The notes beneath the pieces were generated by a model. It searched no databases. It saw nothing but the letters and a program-made list of their open reading frames with translations, and was not told the DNA's origin. From the NCBI RefSeq assembly GCF_001921215.1, contig NZ_MSIF01000001.1, positions 186,001 to 250,000 on the forward strand: a stretch of 64,000 nt of DNA, in the 5' to 3' direction. The DNA is from Actinophytocola xinjiangensis (GTDB lineage: Bacteria; Actinomycetota; Actinomycetes; Mycobacteriales; Pseudonocardiaceae). Made by a program: the position numbers and the translations under genes. This document shows positions 1 through 7,526 of this stretch, in pieces (position 1 is the first letter of the stretch; the number at the start of each line of letters is the position of its first letter).

Positions 1-1
1 C

Positions 2-1078
2 CCCCCGGTCGACCAGCCCTACCAGGCGGGGCCGCCGCCAAGGGACCGCTACGACCGCCGTAACGAGGGGCCGCCGCCGGAGGACTTCGGCGCGCCACCG
101 CGTGCTCCCCGGCCGCCACGGCGGCGCCGCTTCGGCCGCAAGCTGCTGATCTTCTTCATCGTCCTGCTGCTCGGGATCGGCGGTGTCTGGCTGTGGCTGG
201 ACATGTCGCTCAACCGCATCGAGGCACTGGCCGACTACCCCGGCCGCCCGGCCGAGGGCGCGGGCACCAACTGGCTGATCGTCGGCTCGGACAGCCGCGA
301 GGAGCTGACCGAGGAGCAGCGCGCTGAGCTGTCGACCGGCGCGCCGACCAGCAAGCTCACCGACACCATGATGTTGCTGCACATCCCGGACAACGACACC
401 AAGCCGACGCTGATCAGCCTGATGCGCGACTCCTATGTGGAGATTCCCGGCAAGGGCATGAACAAGCTCAACGCCGCCTACGCCTCCGGTGGACCGAAGT
501 TGTTGGCGCAGACCGTCGAGCTGAACACGGGTCTGCGGCTCAACCACTACGTCGAGGTCGGACTCGGTGGCTTCGTCGACGTCGTGGACGCCGTCGGCGG
601 GGTGGAGATGTGCGTCAAGGAACCGATCGACGACCCGCTCGCCGGGCTGAAACTCCAGGCCGGCTGCCAGGAACTGGACGGGGCGCAGGCGCTGGGCTAC
701 GTGCGCACCCGCGCCACCCCGCGCGCCGACTTCGACCGGGTCGTGCACCAGCGGGAGTTCATCGGCGCGCTGACCGACAAGATCGCCAGCCCGGGGACGT
801 TCCTCAACCCCTTCAAGCTGATCCCCGTGCTGTCCAACGCACCGGACGCGGTGACCGTCGACGAGGGTGACCACCTGCACCACCTGCCGGGCCTGGCGTT
901 CGCCATCGGCGGCGCGAGCGACGGCAGCACGCTGTCGACCACCGTGCCCATCGGCGGCTCGCAACGCACCGACGTCGGTGCGGTCGTGCTGTGGGACGAG
1001 GACCGCGCCGGCCGGATGTTCGAGGCACTGCGCACCGACCAGCCGGTGCCCGAGGACACGATCGAGAAAGCTCCCTGA
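2..1078 (+). CDS. LCP-family (LytR-CpsA-Psr) cell-wall ligase, 5' truncated by the window edge
   Basis: The reading frame is open from base 2, so the true start lies outside the window. The visible N-terminus is a Pro/Arg-rich cytoplasmic tail ending in RRRRFGRK. A single transmembrane helix follows at about nt 140-200, and then an extracellular LCP domain. LCP hallmarks are visible: GSDSR, TDTMMLLHI, a conserved Arg in LMRDSYVEIPG, KLNAAYASGG, VDAVGGVEMC and the Arg-rich YVRTRAT...DFDRVVHQREF stretch. The family transfers undecaprenyl-phosphate-linked glycopolymers to peptidoglycan (in actinobacteria, arabinogalactan or teichoic-like polymers). An internal ATG at 203 would remove the membrane anchor and is not the start. 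The next gene converges from the other strand after a 4-base gap. Confidence 0.9.
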   Translation, partial: PPVDQPYQAGPPPRDRYDRRNEGPPPEDFGAPPRAPRPPRRRRFGRKLLIFFIVLLLGIGGVWLWLDMSLNRIEALADYPGRPAEGAGTNWLIVGSDSREELTEEQRAELSTGAPTSKLTDTMMLLHIPDNDTKPTLISLMRDSYVEIPGKGMNKLNAAYASGGPKLLAQTVELNTGLRLNHYVEVGLGGFVDVVDAVGGVEMCVKEPIDDPLAGLKLQAGCQELDGAQALGYVRTRATPRADFDRVVHQREFIGALTDKIASPGTFLNPFKLIPVLSNAPDAVTVDEGDHLHHLPGLAFAIGGASDGSTLSTTVPIGGSQRTDVGAVVLWDEDRAGRMFEALRTDQPVPEDTIEKAP

Positions 1079-1082
1079 CAGC

Positions 1083-1538
1083 TCAGGCCGGCCGGGCCCG
1101 CAGGACCTCCAGGGCCCGGTCGGCGTGCACCGCCATCCGCAGTTCGCTCTTGACCACCTCAAGGACCTTGCGGTCGGTGTCGATGACGAAGGTCTGCCGC
1201 CGGGTCAGCAGCGGCCCGAACGAGCGCCGCACCCCGAACTGGCTGGCGACCGTCCCGTCCGGATCGGACAGCAGCGGGAAGTCGAACGAGTGCTTGTCGC
1301 TGAACTCCTGCTGCTTGCCGACCGCGTCCGGGCTGATGCCCACCCGGCTCGCGCCAACGGCGGCGAACTCGGCGGCCAGGTCACGGAAGTGGCAGCTCTC
1401 GGCCGTGCAGCCCTTGGTCATCGCGGCGGGGTAGAAGAACAGCACCAGCGGACCGTCGGCGAGCAGGGCGGAGAGCCGGCGGGCCGTGCCGGTCTGGTCC
1501 GCCAGCTCGAAGTCGGGGGCGAGATCACCTGGCTTCAT
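1083..1538 (-). CDS. bcp: Peroxiredoxin, BCP/AhpC-TSA type
   Basis: A 151-residue thioredoxin-fold peroxidase that reduces hydroperoxides in the cytoplasm. It starts MKPGDLAPDFEL, typical of bacterioferritin comigratory proteins. The peroxidatic cysteine lies in FFYPAAMTKGCTAESCHFRD, and a second Cys five residues on could act as the resolving residue. I chose the ATG at 1538 because an AGGAG sits 7 nt upstream; a further ATG two codons earlier is too close to that site. The frame extends upstream without homology. The gene is divergent from the PAP2-like gene with only 34 bp between the starts, so the promoters must overlap. Confidence 0.88.
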   Translation of the reverse strand: MKPGDLAPDFELADQTGTARRLSALLADGPLVLFFYPAAMTKGCTAESCHFRDLAAEFAAVGASRVGISPDAVGKQQEFSDKHSFDFPLLSDPDGTVASQFGVRRSFGPLLTRRQTFVIDTDRKVLEVVKSELRMAVHADRALEVLRARPA

Positions 1539-1572
1539 CGGCATGCTCCTAGCCTTGGCATGATCGCGTTCC

Positions 1573-2157
1573 ATGGACCCTAGTCGCCTCGCGCGGATCG
1601 TGACCGAGGCCCTGTCCCCGGCGGTGGTCGTGATCCTGCTGCCGCTCGCGGTGGCCTGGCACGCCACCGGCGGGGCGCTGGGCGCCACCGTCGGCTGGAG
1701 TGTGCTGGTGGCGGTGTTCTACAGCGTCGTGCCGATGGCGTTCCTGGTCCACGGCGCCCGCCGGGGACGCTGGGACGGGCACTGGGTGCGCGACCGCGAG
1801 CAGCGCACGTTCCCGCTGCTGATGTGCCTGGTCTCCGCGTTGGTCGGGATGGGCGTGATGCTCCTGTTCGACGCGCCGGAGGCGGTCGTCGCCCTGGCCT
1901 GGGCGATGATCTGCACCTTGGTGGCCTGCCTGGTGATCACCCGCTGGTGGAAGATCTCGGTGCACGCGGCGGTCGCCGGGGGAGCGGCGGCGATGGTGGT
2001 CTTCCTCTACGGGCCGTGGTTGCTGCTGCTGGTCCCGTTGGTGGCCCTGGTCTGCTGGTCCAGGGTCGAGGTCACCGACCACACGGTCGGCCAGGTCCTG
2101 GCCGGCGCGCTGCTCGGTCCACTCGTCGGCGGCGCGATCTTCCTTGCCCTGTCCTGA
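1573..2157 (+). CDS. PAP2-like integral membrane phosphatase-family protein
   Basis: A 194-residue membrane protein with five or six predicted hydrophobic segments. Near the C-terminus, CWSRVEVTDHTVGQVLAGALLG matches the third motif of PAP2/phosphatidic-acid phosphatases (SR-x5-H), but the usual final Asp is replaced by Gln. The second motif is represented only by KISVHAAVAGG rather than PSGH, and a clean K-x6-RP first motif is missing. It belongs to the actinobacterial PAP2 superfamily, but catalysis is uncertain. Its last 151 bp overlap the convergent SEFIR gene. Confidence 0.65.
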   Translation: MDPSRLARIVTEALSPAVVVILLPLAVAWHATGGALGATVGWSVLVAVFYSVVPMAFLVHGARRGRWDGHWVRDREQRTFPLLMCLVSALVGMGVMLLFDAPEAVVALAWAMICTLVACLVITRWWKISVHAAVAGGAAAMVVFLYGPWLLLLVPLVALVCWSRVEVTDHTVGQVLAGALLGPLVGGAIFLALS

Positions 2158-2660
2158 GATCCGCCGCGTTCGGGCAGCGGAACACGGGCGACGCCGCGCA
2201 GCGCGGCCAGCAGGTGCTCGGCGGCGTCCACGGTGAGCGCCTCGACCCGGTAGTGCGTGGTCGTGTGCGGGCGCAGGAACGTGGGCAGTTCGGTGACCGA
2301 CCGGCCGGGCAGCACCACGGGCAGGATCCGCCGGGTCTGGGTGGCCAGGTCGCGGGTGAGCCGGTCGCGGATCAGCGCCGCCTCGTACTGGACGTTGCGG
2401 CCCTCGCCCCGGGGGGCGAGTCCCTCGGTGCGCAGCCGGAAGGCGGGCGAGGCGATCGCGAGGATGTAGTCGGCCTCGCGGATCTGGTCACCGGCCCACG
2501 CCGACCAGTCGCGCGGGCCGTCGTCGTACCACTGGTCGAGGTGCACGTCGACGCCGGCGTCGCGGCGCAGCAGGGTGGCGAACCGGAGCACGAGGTCGAC
2601 GTGCTCGGCGCAGTCGTGGGCGTAGGTGACGAAGACGCGGGGTTCGTGGTCCTCGGTCAT
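2007..2660 (-). CDS. Stand-alone SEFIR/TIR-like domain protein
   Basis: A 217-residue protein with no membrane segment. Residues 8 to about 150 read as a SEFIR domain: RVFVTYAHDCAEH at strand A, VDVHLDQWYDDGPRDWSAW, IREADYILAIASPAF, and GRNVQYEAALIRD in the distal helix. SEFIR and TIR domains are protein-interaction or NADase modules in immunity and signalling, and bacterial SEFIR proteins are reported among defence genes. Here the domain stands alone, with no sensor or effector fused and no recognised defence partner beside it. The ATG is preceded by AAGGA at good spacing. The last 50 or so residues are antisense to the PAP2-like gene and are probably only a read-through tail, because no stop occurs after the domain. 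Confidence 0.8.
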   Translation of the reverse strand: MTEDHEPRVFVTYAHDCAEHVDLVLRFATLLRRDAGVDVHLDQWYDDGPRDWSAWAGDQIREADYILAIASPAFRLRTEGLAPRGEGRNVQYEAALIRDRLTRDLATQTRRILPVVLPGRSVTELPTFLRPHTTTHYRVEALTVDAAEHLLAALRGVARVPLPERGGSQDRARKIAPPTSGPSSAPARTWPTVWSVTSTLDQQTRATNGTSSSNHGP

Positions 2661-2798
2661 GGGGCACCGTCCTTGGTGTCGGCTGGCGAACGTGATGACA
2701 CCGGGTAACTCGGTCGGCGTGACGGGAACGCTCGGGCTTGGCCGGGGACTGGCGAGGTTCTGGCGGGTTCCTGTCGTGTTTGCGTTCGGACCGGGCGC

Positions 2799-3188
2799 TC
2801 AGCGCAGGGTGCGGCTGCGGCCACGGAACTCCGCGACCACCTCGTCACCGCGAGTCACCGTGACGTCGTAGATGCCGCTACGGCCATAGGTCACCCGTTC
2901 GGTGGCCCTGGCGGTCAGTTCGTCACCCAGCCGGGCGGAGGTGACGAAGGTGATGTCGGCGCCGGCCGCCACGGTCACCGGTCCGTGGCTGTTGCAGGCG
3001 CACGCGAACGTGGTGTCGGCGAGCAGGAACAGGTAGCCGCCGTGGGCGATCCCGTGCCCGTTGACCATGGTCGCCGTGACGGTCATCGAGACCACGGCGG
3101 AGCCGGGTCCTGCCTCGACCAGCGACATGCCCAGTGACCTCGACGCGAGGTCGTCGTCCAGCATCCTGCGTACCGACTCGGGGATCAC
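2799..3188 (-). CDS. paaI: PaaI-type hotdog-fold acyl-CoA thioesterase
   Basis: A 129-residue single-domain hotdog thioesterase. The catalytic helix motif is clear: NGHGIAHGGYLFLLADTTFA, with the Asp acting in thioester hydrolysis, followed by the substrate-gating region VTVAAGADITFV. PaaI hydrolyses hydroxyphenylacetyl-CoA and related aryl or acyl thioesters to free CoA. No other phenylacetate genes are in the window. It is divergent from icmF, so a role in relieving acyl-CoA build-up is possible (inference). The start is a GTG with only a weak ribosome site; a downstream Met at residue 10 is an alternative. Confidence 0.82.
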   Translation of the reverse strand: MIPESVRRMLDDDLASRSLGMSLVEAGPGSAVVSMTVTATMVNGHGIAHGGYLFLLADTTFACACNSHGPVTVAAGADITFVTSARLGDELTARATERVTYGRSGIYDVTVTRGDEVVAEFRGRSRTLR

Positions 3189-3265
3189 GGCGACATCATC
3201 GCAGGTCCCTTACGTGAACGTGCTCGATCGGGCGAGACCTGGACCACAATGGTTGCACGTACGAA

Positions 3266-3281
3266 AGTAGGACATCAAACT
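3266..3281 (+). promoter_or_regulatory. Imperfect inverted repeat just upstream of icmF
   Basis: AGTAGGACATCAAACT lies in an A/T-rich stretch that contrasts with the surrounding GC-rich DNA, 6 nt before the chosen icmF start. Five of eight base pairs match across the centre. It contains the only ribosome-site-like AGGA in the leader. It could be an operator or simply the leader; the support is weak. Confidence 0.3.
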
Positions 3282-3287
3282 ATTCTT

Positions 3288-6200
3288 ATGAGCAACGCCG
3301 CCTTGTACCGCCCCGAGCACCCGGTCCGGTTCGTCACCGCCGCCAGCCTGTTCGACGGGCACGACGCGGCGATCAACATCATGCGCAGGATCCTGCAGTC
3401 GCAGGGCGCGGAGGTCGTGCACCTCGGGCACAACCGCTCCGTGCGCGAGGTCGTCCAGGCCGCCGTCCAGGAGGACGTCCAGGGCGTGGCGATCAGCGCC
3501 TACCAGGGCGGCCACGTCGAGTACTTCAGCTACCTGGTGGAGCTGCTGGAGGAGGTCGGCGCCGGGCACGTCAAGGTCTTCGGCGGTGGCGGCGGGGTGA
3601 TCGTCCGCGAGGAGATCGACCTGCTGCACTCCCGGGGCGTCGCCCGGATCTTCTCCCCGGAGGACGGCCAGCACCTCGGCCTCGCCCGCATGATCAACAC
3701 CATGGTCCAGGCCTGCGACACCGACCTCGCCGCCCGGCCGCAACCCCCGCTGGAGGCCCTGTTCAGCGGCCACCAGGACGCGCTGGCCAGGGTCCTCACC
3801 GCGATCGAGGCCGGCCGGCTGCCCGACGACACGCTCGCCGGGATCCGCGAGGCCGCCGCGCGCCGCCAGGTCCCGGTCCTGGGCATCACCGGCACCGGCG
3901 GCTCCGGCAAGTCCTCGCTCACCGACGAACTGGTCCGCCGGCTGCGCGTGGACCAGCAGGACAAGCTGCGGATCGCGGTCATCGCCGTCGACCCGACCCG
4001 CCGGCGCGGCGGCGGGGCACTGCTCGGCGACCGCATCCGGATGAACACCCTCGACGGCGACCAGGTGTTCTTCCGCTCGATGGCCACCCGGGGCGCCGGC
4101 AGCGAGGTGCCCGCCGGGCTCACCGACGCCATCGCAGCCGCCCGCGCGGCCGGCAACGACCTGGTGATCGTGGAGACCCCCGGCATCGGCCAGGGCGACG
4201 CGGCGATCGTGCCCTACGTGGACACCTCGCTGTACGTGATGACCCCGGAGTTCGGCGCGGCCTCCCAGCTGGAGAAGATCGACATGCTGGACTTCGCCGA
4301 CGTCGTGGCGATCAACAAGTTCGAGCGCCGGGGCGCCGAGGACGCCCGCCGCGACGTCGCCCGCCAGCTCGTACGCAACCGCGAGGCGTTCGGCTCCTCC
4401 TGGGAGGACATGCCGGTCTACGGCACCAGCGCGGCCACCTTCGACGACGACGGCGTCACCGCGCTCTACCACCACCTGCGCGACGTGCTCGCCGACCGGG
4501 GTCTGCCCGTCGGCGAGCCGGCGCTGGGCGCGGTCGAGGGCCGGGTCTCCACCCGCGCGGCGACCGTCGTGCCGCCCAAGCGGGTGCGCTACCTCGCCGA
4601 GATCGCCGAGACCGTCCGCGACTACCACCGGCACACCGACGAGCAGGTCGCCGCCGTGCGCGAGCGGGACGCGCTCACCACCGCCAGCCTCGCGCTCCAG
4701 CGCGCCGGCTCGGACACCGCCGGCATCGACGAGCTGGTCGCCCAGGCCCGCCACCGCGTCGAGCGCGACAGCGCCGAGCTGCTGGAGCGCCACCACGCGC
4801 TGGCCAAGGACTACGCCGGCGAGGAGCTCGTGGTCCGCGTGCGGGACAAGGAGCTGCACACCGCGCTGTGGCGGGAAACCCTGTCCGGCACCAGGGTGCC
4901 ACGCGTGGCGCTGCCCGCCGACGACGAGGACGGCGCGCTGCTGCGCTTCCTGCGCAAGGAGAACCTGCCGGGCTACTTCCCGTTCACCGCGGGCGTCTTC
5001 CCGTTCAAGCGGGAGGGCGAGGACCCGGCGCGGATGTTCGCCGGCGAGGGCGACGCGTTCCGCACCAACCGGCGTTTCCGTTACCTGTCGGAGGGTTCGG
5101 CCGCCACGAGGCTGTCCACCGCGTTCGACTCGGTGACCCTCTACGGGCACGACCCGGACACCCCGCCCGACATCTACGGCAAGATCGGCACCTCCGGCGT
5201 CTCCATCGCCACGCTGGCGGACATGAAGGCGCTCTACGACGGCTTCGACCTGACAGCGCCGTCCACCTCGGTGTCGATGACGATCAACGGCCCGGCGCCG
5301 ACGATCCTGGCGTTCTTCCTCAACACCGCGATCGACCAGACCGTCGACCGGTTCGTCCTCGACCAGGGCCGCGAGCCCTCGGCCGAGGAGCGCGCCGAGC
5401 TGACCGCGTGGACCCTGGCCAACGTGCGCGGCACCGTGCAGGCCGACATCCTCAAGGAGGACCAGGGCCAGAACACCTGCATCTTCTCCACCGAGTTCTC
5501 CCTGCGGATGATGTCCGACATCCAGGAATGGTTCATCGCCAACAAGATCCGCAACTTCTACTCGGTGTCGATCTCCGGCTACCACATCGCCGAGGCCGGG
5601 GCGAACCCGATCAGCCAGCTGGCCTTCACCCTGGCCAACGGGTTCACCTACGTCGAGGCCTACCTCGCGCGCGGCATGGACATCGACGACTTCGCGCCGA
5701 ACCTGTCGTTCTTCTTCTCCAACGGCCTGGACGCCGAGTACAGCGTGATCGGCCGGGTCGCGCGGCGGATCTGGGCGGTGGCCATGCGTGAGCGCTACGG
5801 CGCCAACGAGCGGTCGCAGAAGTTCAAGTACCACGTGCAGACCTCCGGGCGCTCGCTGCACGCCCAGGAGATGCACTTCAACGACATCCGCACCACGTTG
5901 CAGGCGCTGTGCGCGCTCTACGACAACTGCAACTCCCTGCACACCAACGCCTACGACGAGGCGGTCACCACCCCCACGGAGAGCTCGGTGCGCCGCGCGA
6001 TGGCCATCCAGCTGATCATCAACAAGGAGTGGGGCCTGTCGAAGAACGAGAACCCGTTGCAGGGTTCGTTCGTGATCGACGAGCTGACCGACCTGGTCGA
6101 GGAGGCGGTGCTGGCCGAGTTCGAGCGGATCTCCGAGCGCGGCGGCGTCCTGGGCGCCATGGAGACCGGCTACCAGCGCGGCCGCATCCAGGACGAGTCG

Positions 6201-6530
6201 ATGCTCTACGAGCAGCGCAAGCACGACGGGTCGCTGCCGCTGATCGGGGTGAACACCTTCCAGCCCAGCGCCGAGAACGCCGAGGAGGCGCCGGTGATCG
6301 AGCTGGCGCGGGCCACCGAGGACGAGAAGCGCTCCCAGGTCGAGCGCACCCGCGAGTTCCGCGCCGCGCACGCCGAGCCCGCCCAGGAGGCGCTGCGCCG
6401 GCTGCGGGAGGCGGTCGCGAGCGGCTCGAACGTTTTCGGCGAGCTGATGGACGCGGCTAGGGTGTGCTCGTTGGGCCAGATCACCGAGACCTTCTTCGAG
6501 GTCGGCGGGCAGTACCGGCGGAACGTGTGA
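3288..6530 (+). CDS. icmF: Fused isobutyryl-CoA mutase (cobalamin domain, G-protein chaperone, mutase)
   Basis: A 1080-residue adenosylcobalamin enzyme that interconverts isobutyryl-CoA and butyryl-CoA. Residues 15-150 are the B12-binding domain, with the cobalt-ligating His in SLFDGHDAAINIMRR. A MeaB-like GTPase chaperone follows, with its P-loop GTGGSGKSS at about residue 202, ETPGIGQGD as the switch region and NKFERRG as base recognition. The remaining half is the mutase barrel, with YFPFTAGVFPFKR and ISGYHIAEAGA. The domain order is that of IcmF, not of methylmalonyl-CoA mutase. I chose the ATG at 3288 because the product then begins just before the conserved HPVRFVTAASLF; an in-frame ATG 39 nt upstream is also possible. 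It is translationally coupled to the next gene. Confidence 0.95.
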   Translation: MSNAALYRPEHPVRFVTAASLFDGHDAAINIMRRILQSQGAEVVHLGHNRSVREVVQAAVQEDVQGVAISAYQGGHVEYFSYLVELLEEVGAGHVKVFGGGGGVIVREEIDLLHSRGVARIFSPEDGQHLGLARMINTMVQACDTDLAARPQPPLEALFSGHQDALARVLTAIEAGRLPDDTLAGIREAAARRQVPVLGITGTGGSGKSSLTDELVRRLRVDQQDKLRIAVIAVDPTRRRGGGALLGDRIRMNTLDGDQVFFRSMATRGAGSEVPAGLTDAIAAARAAGNDLVIVETPGIGQGDAAIVPYVDTSLYVMTPEFGAASQLEKIDMLDFADVVAINKFERRGAEDARRDVARQLVRNREAFGSSWEDMPVYGTSAATFDDDGVTALYHHLRDVLADRGLPVGEPALGAVEGRVSTRAATVVPPKRVRYLAEIAETVRDYHRHTDEQVAAVRERDALTTASLALQRAGSDTAGIDELVAQARHRVERDSAELLERHHALAKDYAGEELVVRVRDKELHTALWRETLSGTRVPRVALPADDEDGALLRFLRKENLPGYFPFTAGVFPFKREGEDPARMFAGEGDAFRTNRRFRYLSEGSAATRLSTAFDSVTLYGHDPDTPPDIYGKIGTSGVSIATLADMKALYDGFDLTAPSTSVSMTINGPAPTILAFFLNTAIDQTVDRFVLDQGREPSAEERAELTAWTLANVRGTVQADILKEDQGQNTCIFSTEFSLRMMSDIQEWFIANKIRNFYSVSISGYHIAEAGANPISQLAFTLANGFTYVEAYLARGMDIDDFAPNLSFFFSNGLDAEYSVIGRVARRIWAVAMRERYGANERSQKFKYHVQTSGRSLHAQEMHFNDIRTTLQALCALYDNCNSLHTNAYDEAVTTPTESSVRRAMAIQLIINKEWGLSKNENPLQGSFVIDELTDLVEEAVLAEFERISERGGVLGAMETGYQRGRIQDESMLYEQRKHDGSLPLIGVNTFQPSAENAEEAPVIELARATEDEKRSQVERTREFRAAHAEPAQEALRRLREAVASGSNVFGELMDAARVCSLGQITETFFEVGGQYRRNV

Positions 6531-7408
6531 TGGAGGAGTTGGGGTTGTCGGACATCGAGCGGGTTGGCGTCGTCGGCTGCGGCCTGATGGGTTCGGGTAT
6601 CGCCGAGGTCTGCGCGCGGGCCGGGCTGGACGTGGTGGTCAACGAGGTCGACGCGACCGCGCTGGCCGCCGGCCAGGCCAGGATCGAGAAGTCCCTCGCG
6701 CGGGCCGTGCGCAACGGCAAGCTCGACGAGGGTGAGCGGGACGCGGCGGTCGCCAGGATCCGGTTCAGCACCGACCTCGACGAGTTCGCCGACCGCCAGC
6801 TGGTGGTCGAGGCGGTCGCGGAGAACGAGCAGCTCAAGACCGACGTGTTCACAGGGCTGGACAAGGCGGTCACCGACCAGGACGCGATCTTCGCGTCGAA
6901 CACCTCGTCCATCCCGATCATGAAGCTGGGGATGGCGACCTCGCGCCCGCAGCAGGTCATCGGCATCCACTTCTTCAACCCGGTGCCGGTGCTCAAGCTG
7001 GTGGAGCTGGTGCCCTCGCTGCTGACCGGCGCGGAGACCGGCGAGCGGGCCAAGTCCTTCGTGGAGACGAAGCTGGGCAAGGAGGTCATCCGCTCCCAGG
7101 ACCGCGCCGGCTTCGTGGTCAACGCGCTGCTGGTGCCCTACCTGCTCTCGGCGATCCGCATGCTGGAGTCCGGGTTCGCCTCCCCGGAGGACATCGACAC
7201 CGGCATGGTCCAGGGCTGCGCGCACCCGATGGGTCCGCTCGCGCTGACCGACCTGATCGGCCTGGACACCACCAAGGCGATCGCCGAGTCGATGTACGCG
7301 GAGTTCAAGGAGCCGCTGTACTCCCCGCCGCCGCTGCTGCTGCGGATGGTCGACGCCGGCCTGCTGGGCAAGAAGAGCAACCGCGGCTTCTACGACTACG
7401 GCAGCTGA
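6530..7408 (+). CDS. fadB2: 3-hydroxybutyryl-CoA / 3-hydroxyacyl-CoA dehydrogenase
   Basis: A 292-residue NAD-dependent dehydrogenase that oxidises 3-hydroxyacyl-CoA to 3-oxoacyl-CoA. The Rossmann motif is VGVVGCGLMGSGIAEVCARAG. The active-site segments NTSSIPI and GIHFFNPVPVLKLVELV carry the catalytic His, and the C-terminal helical domain includes GCAHPMGPLALTDLIGLD. The ATG shares its A with the TGA of icmF, and a GTG one codon earlier is a near alternative. The coupling suggests that butyryl-CoA formed by IcmF is fed into beta-oxidation or crotonyl/acetoacetyl-CoA metabolism (inference). Confidence 0.92.
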   Translation: MEELGLSDIERVGVVGCGLMGSGIAEVCARAGLDVVVNEVDATALAAGQARIEKSLARAVRNGKLDEGERDAAVARIRFSTDLDEFADRQLVVEAVAENEQLKTDVFTGLDKAVTDQDAIFASNTSSIPIMKLGMATSRPQQVIGIHFFNPVPVLKLVELVPSLLTGAETGERAKSFVETKLGKEVIRSQDRAGFVVNALLVPYLLSAIRMLESGFASPEDIDTGMVQGCAHPMGPLALTDLIGLDTTKAIAESMYAEFKEPLYSPPPLLLRMVDAGLLGKKSNRGFYDYGS

Positions 7409-7425
7409 CACCAGGACGAAGAGTT

Positions 7426-7472
7426 GGCCGCCGTCACCACGCCGGGCGGGGAATGGCGTGGCGACGGCGGCC
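7426..7472. terminator. Strong stem-loop between convergent genes
   Basis: GGCCGCCGTC-a-CCACGCC pairs with GGCGTGG-c-GACGGCGGCC. This is an 18-position stem with a single A/C mismatch and an 11-nt loop. It lies between the stop of fadB2 and the stop of the convergent secreted protease and can act in both directions. There is no T-tract, which is usual for actinobacterial terminators. Confidence 0.85.
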
Positions 7473-7526
7473 AGGGTGGCGGTGCGGAGTCCCCCTGCTA
7501 CCCAGGTACTCCGCGACATCGCCGGA

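Noticed and set aside
3189-3287. Cobalamin riboswitch before icmF
   Set aside because: The leader is under 100 bases and shows no B12-box-like sequence or long helices.
3210-6371. 1053-codon open frame antisense to icmF
   Set aside because: Low-complexity Arg/Gly/His/Leu-rich product with no domain. It is the expected shadow of a GC-rich gene on the other strand.
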